Positions 59,448-64,000 of a DNA stretch of 64,000 bases are shown one piece after another; positions within the stretch are counted from its first letter, which is position 1, and each line of letters starts with the position of its first letter. The stretch comes from VBAU01 sp036005185. Its GTDB lineage: Bacteria > Bacteroidota > Bacteroidia > Chitinophagales > Chitinophagaceae. A program made the position numbers and the translations under genes. The notes under the pieces were generated by a model. It was not told where the DNA came from and searched no databases. It saw nothing but the letters and a program-made list of their open reading frames with translations. The stretch is from contig DASYQS010000042.1 in NCBI GenBank assembly GCA_036005185.1, positions 124,001 to 188,000 on the forward strand, read 5' to 3'.

Positions 59448-60161
59448 TTATTTCTGTTTTTGATGATTGATGTTTAAAGCTTTAAGAATATCGTCGAGAT
59501 AATCGGTTTGCAATTGTTGTATTTCCAGCAGTCGTTGATTTTGATGAATGATCAGATGATCGATCTTCTCATGCAACAGCTTTATTTCAAGCTCGGCTTT
59601 TAGATTTATTTTATAATCGTTTTGCGACCGTTTCCTGTCTTTTTCTTCTTTACGGTTTTGGCTCATCATGATCACCGGCGCTTGTATAGCTGCGAGACAG
59701 GATAAAATAAGATTTAATAAAATGAACGGATAAGGATCAAAGGGTTTTTTTACCAGCAACAGAATATTGACACTCATCCAAAGTAAAAGGAACAAGAAGA
59801 AAAAAATAATGAATGTCCAACTGCCTCCAAAGCTTGCAATTTTATCTGCAATGCGTTGACCCCGCGTCAACTCTTTACTCATTTCTTCTTCAAGATCCCT
59901 CGCCAATAACTCATTTTTCGTAATGCTGTCAAGTACCTGGGTTTCCATCTCACTGAGCTCAGTGTTTTCCTGCTTCAGCAAAGAGGCCAAATATTTTTTT
60001 CTATACTCATTCAGGCTTTGGACAGAGATATAAGAGTCTTCATTAAAATCAGGAATATCCTTTTGGATCAGATCAAGCAGCTCTTTTTTAAGAAATCGAC
60101 CCTTGTATAATTCATTTAAAGGAAATTTCTTTTTACTAACCTGACAGGTGGCAGTATTCAT
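59448..60161 (-). CDS. DUF1003 membrane protein
   Basis: A 237-residue protein with the DUF1003 core: RGQRIADKIASFGGSWTFIIFF, then LWMSVNILLL, PFDPYPFILLNLILSCLAAIQAPVIMMSQNR. Two membrane helices at about residues 112-130 and 142-168 (counting from the ATG). A coiled coil follows. The N-terminal 60 residues (TCQVSKKKFPLNELYKG) are distinct. ATG 60161 is preferred over a TTG five codons upstream. Function of the family is unknown. Confidence 0.88.
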   Translation of the reverse strand: MNTATCQVSKKKFPLNELYKGRFLKKELLDLIQKDIPDFNEDSYISVQSLNEYRKKYLASLLKQENTELSEMETQVLDSITKNELLARDLEEEMSKELTRGQRIADKIASFGGSWTFIIFFFLFLLLWMSVNILLLVKKPFDPYPFILLNLILSCLAAIQAPVIMMSQNRKEEKDRKRSQNDYKINLKAELEIKLLHEKIDHLIIHQNQRLLEIQQLQTDYLDDILKALNINHQKQK

Positions 60162-60254
60162 AGTCCATGTTTTCAACTATGAAGTTATGCAGAAATAAAA
60201 ATGACATTATGAGAAAGATCATATAAAGATAAAAAGTTCAACTGCACCCAATTT

Positions 60255-60493
60255 TTATTCAATTTCATCTGTAATTTCAAGAAGATCATTGTCGCGAAAT
60301 CAACCATCGTTCCCTTTCTGGTTTTACGGTCATCTTTTATATCTACAGTTTTTTTTGTTTTTAGGTCAATCACTTTAATACCTATATCATACTGGTTACC
60401 GACTGCATAGTAATTGTCATAGATCACATATTTTGTATTCTTATTGATAAAATAAATATAGTTCAGATCTTTTCCCTCAAAACAACTTCTCAC
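60255..60493 (-). pseudogene. Gene fragment after the DinB gene, frameshifted
   Basis: The minus frame gives KDLNYIYFINKNTKYVIYDN and YYAVGNQYDIGIKVIDLKTK without a clear start; its 5' part overlaps the DinB gene end. Near 60297 the frame reads VDFATMIF, but the alternative frame gives RDNDLLEITDEIE and stops at 60255. Adding one C restores VDFRDNDLLEITDEIE. It is probably the remnant of a larger gene; the family was not recognised. Confidence 0.45.
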
Positions 60494-61013
60494 TGGGTGG
60501 TTTGATCCCCAACAAACGGATATAGATAGTGGTTTGACCACGATGATGTGTTTGGTGCTCGAATGCCTTCAATAGCCAGGCAAATCTTGTTTCTTCTAAA
60601 TTCCGATTTTTTACTTTCTCTTCTAGTTTCGATGCGTCCATGTTTTTGATGGCGTCAATGGCATAATCATAACCGGTCGTTACAAAATATCTTACTGAAT
60701 CAGCAGATTGGGCCGAAGCCCTTGCTTCCAAGTTTTGCCCTTGCCAGATTCTTTCTTTACCTGTTCCGTAGGAAACCATAATAATAATATCTTGTGCTAG
60801 ATGCAGCATTTGCTGACTGAAACTCCGGATGCTGTCCTGTGCTTTAAATCCATATTTGTCTTTTGGCATTGCATCGAGGTATTCAAGTGTATATGCTTTA
60901 GCTCGTTCCCACTCTTTTACCAGTTGGGATTTTACATTTTCGGCAAATTGAGCATGAGCTAGCATACAAAAAAGGAAAATAAAAACGCCGGTAAGGGAAA
61001 ATGATTTCCTCAT
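60477..61013 (-). CDS. DinB family protein, exported
   Basis: A 178-residue protein with a signal peptide (MRKSFSLTGVFIFLFCMLAHAQ) followed by a four-helix DinB-like bundle. Metal-binding histidine candidates are in FSQQMLHLAQD and KAFEHQTHHRGQTTIYIRL. The DinB superfamily includes bacillithiol and other thiol S-transferases; most members are cytoplasmic, so the signal peptide is notable. Function unproven. Confidence 0.82.
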   Translation of the reverse strand: MRKSFSLTGVFIFLFCMLAHAQFAENVKSQLVKEWERAKAYTLEYLDAMPKDKYGFKAQDSIRSFSQQMLHLAQDIIIMVSYGTGKERIWQGQNLEARASAQSADSVRYFVTTGYDYAIDAIKNMDASKLEEKVKNRNLEETRFAWLLKAFEHQTHHRGQTTIYIRLLGIKPPSEKLF

Positions 61014-61292
61014 AATTCTTATTTGCAGATTAACAAGATTGTTAGTGTCATAAAGAAAGTCACCGTGAACCGAAACTGAAGTTATGCCCTTTTGCTGAAT
61101 AGCGTTCCTTCAGTTGAAACTAAAGGGAATAAGTGAGCGGTACATTGAAGATTATTCGCCAGCCAGCCCGTCAGCAAAATGCATGTTGTAAGAAAGCTTT
61201 ATTGTTCATACTGAAGAGTCTCTTACTTAAATAACCCCTTATAAACATTTTGCAGCCCTATATATTTTCATGCTTTTTTTAGAGATACCGTG

Positions 61293-62537
61293 TCAGCCTT
61301 TAAATTTTTTAAAAATCGTTGTCGCTATATGGCCACCAAAACCAAATGTATTATTCATGGCGTAGTTCACTTCTCTCGCTTGTGCATTACGTAAGGTCAA
61401 GTTGAATATATCTTTAAAAGCCGGCTCAATATCAATAGAATTTATCGTCGGTGGTACAATATTTTCCTGAACTGATTTTATGGATGCGATTGCTTCAACT
61501 GCACCCGCTGCACCCAATAAATGACCTGTCATTGATTTTGTAGCGCTGATATTTATCTTGCTTTCTTTTCCGAAAATTCTTTCTGCTGCTTTTAGTTCGC
61601 TAACGTCGCCTTGTTGTGTAGAAGTGGCGTGGGTGTTTAAGTAGTCGATATCTTGAGCGCTGATTTGTGCGTCATCTAATGCTGCAAGCATGCCTAAATA
61701 AGCTCCTTCGCCTTCCGGATGTGTTGCTGTTAAATGATAGGCATCAGCAGCCATGCCGCCGCCAACGATCTCTGCAATAATATTTGCACCTCTTTTTTTA
61801 GCGTGTTCTAATTCTTCTAAAATGATGGCTCCTGCACCTTCTCCCATCACAAAGCCATCCCGATTTACATCAAAAGGTCTCGATGCAATTTGCGGATCAT
61901 CGTTTAATGTGGATAAAGCTTTTGAAGCATTAAAACCGCCTACAGAGCTTTCTGTGATCGGTGCTTCTGAACCTCCTGTAATGATCATATTGGCTTTATT
62001 CCATCGTATGTAATTAAACGCATCGATAATCGCTGTATTAGAAGTTGCACAAGCCGATACGGTAGTAAAATTTATTCCTCTTAATCCATATTTAATTGAA
62101 ATGATGCCCGAAGCGATATCCACGATCATCTTCGGAATAAAAAAAGGATTAAATCTTGGTGTTCCGTCACCCTGAGCAAATTCCGTTACTTGTTGCTGAA
62201 AAGTATTGATGCCGCCATTTCCCGAACCCCATATTACGCCAATTTTGTTTCTATCAAGCTTATCAAATTGTACATTGGCATTTTGTATCGCTTCTTTCAC
62301 GGCAATTAAAGCGTACTGTGTAAATAGATCATACCTTCTTGCTTCAGCTTTTTCAATATGGCTTAGCGGATCAAAATCCTTGAGCTCACAAGCAAACTTT
62401 GTTTTGAATTTAGATGTATCAAATTTTGTTATAGGAGCTGCGCCGCTTTTCCCATTGATTAGTGAGTTCCAAAAATCGTCGACGTTATTTCCAATCGGTG
62501 TTAATGCTCCCATTCCTGTTACAACTACTCGTCTCAT
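61293..62537 (-). CDS. fabF: Beta-ketoacyl-ACP synthase II
   Basis: A 414-residue condensing enzyme of fatty acid synthesis, joining malonyl-ACP to acyl-ACP. The catalytic triad is C163 in VSACATSNTAI, and the two histidines in YLNTHATSTQQGDVSE and MTGHLLGAAGAVEAI. Length and blocks (MRRVVVTGMGALTPIGN) are those of FabF. It starts 3 bases after the TetR stop, so it is the second gene of the TetR operon. Its product is probably under that regulator; no acpP, fabG or fabD is nearby. Confidence 0.95.
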   Translation of the reverse strand: MRRVVVTGMGALTPIGNNVDDFWNSLINGKSGAAPITKFDTSKFKTKFACELKDFDPLSHIEKAEARRYDLFTQYALIAVKEAIQNANVQFDKLDRNKIGVIWGSGNGGINTFQQQVTEFAQGDGTPRFNPFFIPKMIVDIASGIISIKYGLRGINFTTVSACATSNTAIIDAFNYIRWNKANMIITGGSEAPITESSVGGFNASKALSTLNDDPQIASRPFDVNRDGFVMGEGAGAIILEELEHAKKRGANIIAEIVGGGMAADAYHLTATHPEGEGAYLGMLAALDDAQISAQDIDYLNTHATSTQQGDVSELKAAERIFGKESKINISATKSMTGHLLGAAGAVEAIASIKSVQENIVPPTINSIDIEPAFKDIFNLTLRNAQAREVNYAMNNTFGFGGHIATTIFKKFKG

Positions 62538-62540
62538 TAA

Positions 62541-63092
62541 TTATTCAGTTAAATCTTTAATGATTGTTTGTTTAATTTGCTGAAAGTCTTTTTCATTAGT
62601 GAGCCGGGTAAGCTGTAATGAAGCCAGCATATTTGTTATGATCATGATCGCTTTTATTCTGGTAGAAATTTGAAACTTGAATTTCTTTTTTGATTTTCCT
62701 TCATCCAATATTTCGATCACCCATTGCAGGATATTATTCACCAATTTTTTAAGCTCCAGTTGAACCTCTTCCTCTACAGTATAGAGGTCTGTTGATAAAG
62801 ATCCCACTAGGCAAATTTTATTTTCTGATTTTGCAGTGGAATAGATTGATAAAAAACTGTTCAACTTGTCGAGCGGTTCTTTCTTGGAATTTTTCTGTTT
62901 TAGTATCTCAAGCTGTTGAATATGCGCCCTGACTATGGATACACCTAATGATGTTTTCGTGGGAAAATGATAATGAATGGAAGCATTTTTTATCTTGAGC
63001 TGTTTTGAAATATCAGAAAAGCTAAAGGCATTATATCCCTTTTCTCGGATTAAAGTATCGCCTATCCTGATTATTTCGCTTCTGGTGTCCAT
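62541..63092 (-). CDS. TetR family transcriptional regulator
   Basis: A 183-residue repressor with an N-terminal helix-turn-helix: RSEIIRIGDTLIREKGYNAFSFSDISKQL and KNASIHYHFPTKTSLG. The C-terminal ligand domain is of the TetR_C type with many Lys/Glu helices (residues about 60-180). ATG 63092 is preferred (MDTRSEI); a TTG two codons upstream is also in frame. A palindrome in its own promoter is a probable operator. It precedes fabF by 3 bases and likely senses an acyl-CoA or other lipid-related ligand (inference). Confidence 0.9.
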   Translation of the reverse strand: MDTRSEIIRIGDTLIREKGYNAFSFSDISKQLKIKNASIHYHFPTKTSLGVSIVRAHIQQLEILKQKNSKKEPLDKLNSFLSIYSTAKSENKICLVGSLSTDLYTVEEEVQLELKKLVNNILQWVIEILDEGKSKKKFKFQISTRIKAIMIITNMLASLQLTRLTNEKDFQQIKQTIIKDLTE

Positions 63093-63102
63093 TGCCAAAT
63101 GG

Positions 63103-63134
63103 CAAATATACCTACCTATTAGTAGGTAGTCAAA
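63103..63134 (-). promoter_or_regulatory. tetR-fabF promoter with operator in the spacer
   Basis: On the minus strand a TTTG -33 box (63134-63131) and a TATATTTG -7 box (63110-63103) are spaced by exactly 20 bases. The spacer contains the 18-base near-perfect palindrome ctacctattagtaggtag (63112-63129, one mismatched pair). A repressor bound there would block both boxes, giving autoregulation. Confidence 0.75.
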
Positions 63135-63185
63135 TTTTTACAATATTTTTCTTTTTGTTGATTTTTTTGATTTATAATCAGGAGT

Positions 63186-63908
63186 TTAATCAGCCGCTAT
63201 TTCACAAATAATTTCTACCAATTCTTTTGGTTTGCTGAAAAATGGCGAATGGCTTGTAGCCATGCTGTACACTTTTTTGCAGGGCGTTTCTGTGTACATT
63301 ATTTTTTGAATATAGGGAGTTACTGCACGATCCTCTGTGCACTCAATATAATATCGTGGAACGCTTCCAAAATTTTCTTCGGTGAGACTAAGAGTGGCAA
63401 TCGCTGACTCCACAGGCTCGTTGCTTAAAATGTATTTAGCCATTTCAGCAATGTCCTGCTCACAATCATGGTACAAACCCTCTTTATAAATAACAGGTTG
63501 TAAAGTGTGCGAATTGGTTTCAGGATGCTGCGTCACATAAGGCTTTAGCCAGCCTTGTGTATCCTGTACCGAATATTCTTTTTGCGTTTTTCCATTAGGA
63601 ATTAGGTAAGCAGCCAAATAAATAAGCTTTTCAATTTTGTGTGGACGGTATTCAGCAGCTTGTGAGATCATGATTCCGTTTTTACTATGTCCGACTAAAA
63701 TTACTTGTCCTTCAATACTGTCAATTAAGTCACAAATTTTTTCAACAGTATCTTGCATCAGAACCCTTTCAATAGGTGTTTTGTCTTTACCCATTCCCGG
63801 TAAATCAATGGCAAACACAGTGTGCCCCTCGCTTTCTAATAATGGTGCTACTTTGTGCCAGTTCCATGCGCTGTGCCAGGAGCCATGGATAAGAATAAAA
63901 TTTTTCAT
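63186..63908 (-). CDS. Alpha/beta hydrolase
   Basis: A 240-residue cytoplasmic alpha/beta-fold hydrolase. The oxyanion region is LIHGSWHSAWNWHKVAPLL, the nucleophile elbow is ILVGHSKNG with Ser, and the C-terminal acid/His are in YYIECTEDRAVTPYIQ and MATSHSPFFSKP. It resembles esterases of the salicylate-methylesterase/hydroxynitrile-lyase group. Substrate unknown. Start ATG 63908. Promoter boxes lie directly upstream. Confidence 0.9.
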   Translation of the reverse strand: MKNFILIHGSWHSAWNWHKVAPLLESEGHTVFAIDLPGMGKDKTPIERVLMQDTVEKICDLIDSIEGQVILVGHSKNGIMISQAAEYRPHKIEKLIYLAAYLIPNGKTQKEYSVQDTQGWLKPYVTQHPETNSHTLQPVIYKEGLYHDCEQDIAEMAKYILSNEPVESAIATLSLTEENFGSVPRYYIECTEDRAVTPYIQKIMYTETPCKKVYSMATSHSPFFSKPKELVEIICEIAAD

Positions 63909-63927
63909 TGTAATTATTTTGTGGAGG

Positions 63928-63958
63928 CAAAAATAGAATGGTGGAAAAGCTAAGACAA
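63928..63958 (-). promoter_or_regulatory. Promoter of the alpha/beta hydrolase gene
   Basis: On the minus strand a TTG (63958-63956) and TATTTTTG (63935-63928) are spaced by 20 bases, the Bacteroidota -33/-7 arrangement. The ATG lies 20 bases downstream. Confidence 0.65.
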
Positions 63959-64000
63959 CCCGATACTTGCTGAGATTATTCTTGAGGTGATTTAGATGCT

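Noticed and set aside
60161..61013. A DUF1003-fragment-DinB operon with shared function
   Set aside because: The middle frame is broken and the proteins are unrelated families; adjacency alone does not support a pathway.
1..64000. tRNA or rRNA genes
   Set aside because: No cloverleaf or rRNA-like stretch was noticed on reading both strands, but this is by eye and a tRNA scan was not possible.

Overview
The window looks like a chromosomal segment of a Bacteroidota bacterium, most likely close to Chitinophagaceae (inference, no database search was possible). The signs are a split three-gene proton-translocating transhydrogenase, a secreted protein with a type IX secretion C-terminal sorting domain, PafA-type alkaline phosphatase, many signal peptides ending near AQ, weak Shine-Dalgarno sites, and repeated TAnnTTTG -7 promoter boxes of the Bacteroidota type just upstream of starts. 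Base composition is moderately AT-rich throughout, with no clear foreign island.

Layout. 1-7163 is the 3' half of the S10-spc ribosomal protein operon (rplP end, rpmC, rpsQ, rplN, rplX, rplE, rpsN, rpsH, rplF, rplR, rpsE, rpmD, rplO, secY), followed after a terminator by map. The usual infA-rpmJ-rpsM-rpsK-rpsD-rpoA-rplQ block does not follow. 8077-17925 holds a secreted M20 peptidase, two acyltransferases, ribosomal protein S1, an orphan receiver protein, a type IX-exported protein and a thioesterase. 18076-25390 holds proline dehydrogenase, thyA-folA, a methyltransferase and the pntAA-pntAB-pntB transhydrogenase. 25395-38926 is mixed metabolism: alcohol dehydrogenase, a frameshifted CoA-binding protein, an M28 peptidase, a decayed IS200-like element, an RNA cytosine methyltransferase, a LysM protein, a C1 peptidase, fmt, NamZ-type muramidase and an FKBP isomerase. 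39023-50293 contains pepT, an OmpA-like protein, an SPFH protein, exbB-exbD, divergent prmC/ribD, an IMPACT protein, hydroxyacyl-CoA dehydrogenase and mrp. 50484-63908 contains a PaiB-like protein, a phosphodiesterase, an SDR enzyme, kynureninase, pyrF, an oxoamine synthase, pafA, DinB and DUF1003 proteins, and a TetR-fabF operon.

The most unusual property is not a gene cluster. Almost every spacer, including those between co-transcribed ribosomal genes that are normally tightly packed, carries a hairpin made of short degenerate word-like repeats, with a different word at each site. The same words recur at distant loci. They also occur in frame inside conserved housekeeping genes (fmt, prmC, ribD, pntB, the RNA methyltransferase gene, namZ-like, the phosphodiesterase gene) and at the start codons of kynureninase and pntAB. 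This looks like an active family of small palindromic insertions that the organism tolerates inside proteins; a decayed single-strand (Y1, HUH) transposase flanked by nested inverted repeats lies in the same window. Three loci also show apparent single-base frameshifts, which may be real decay or assembly error.
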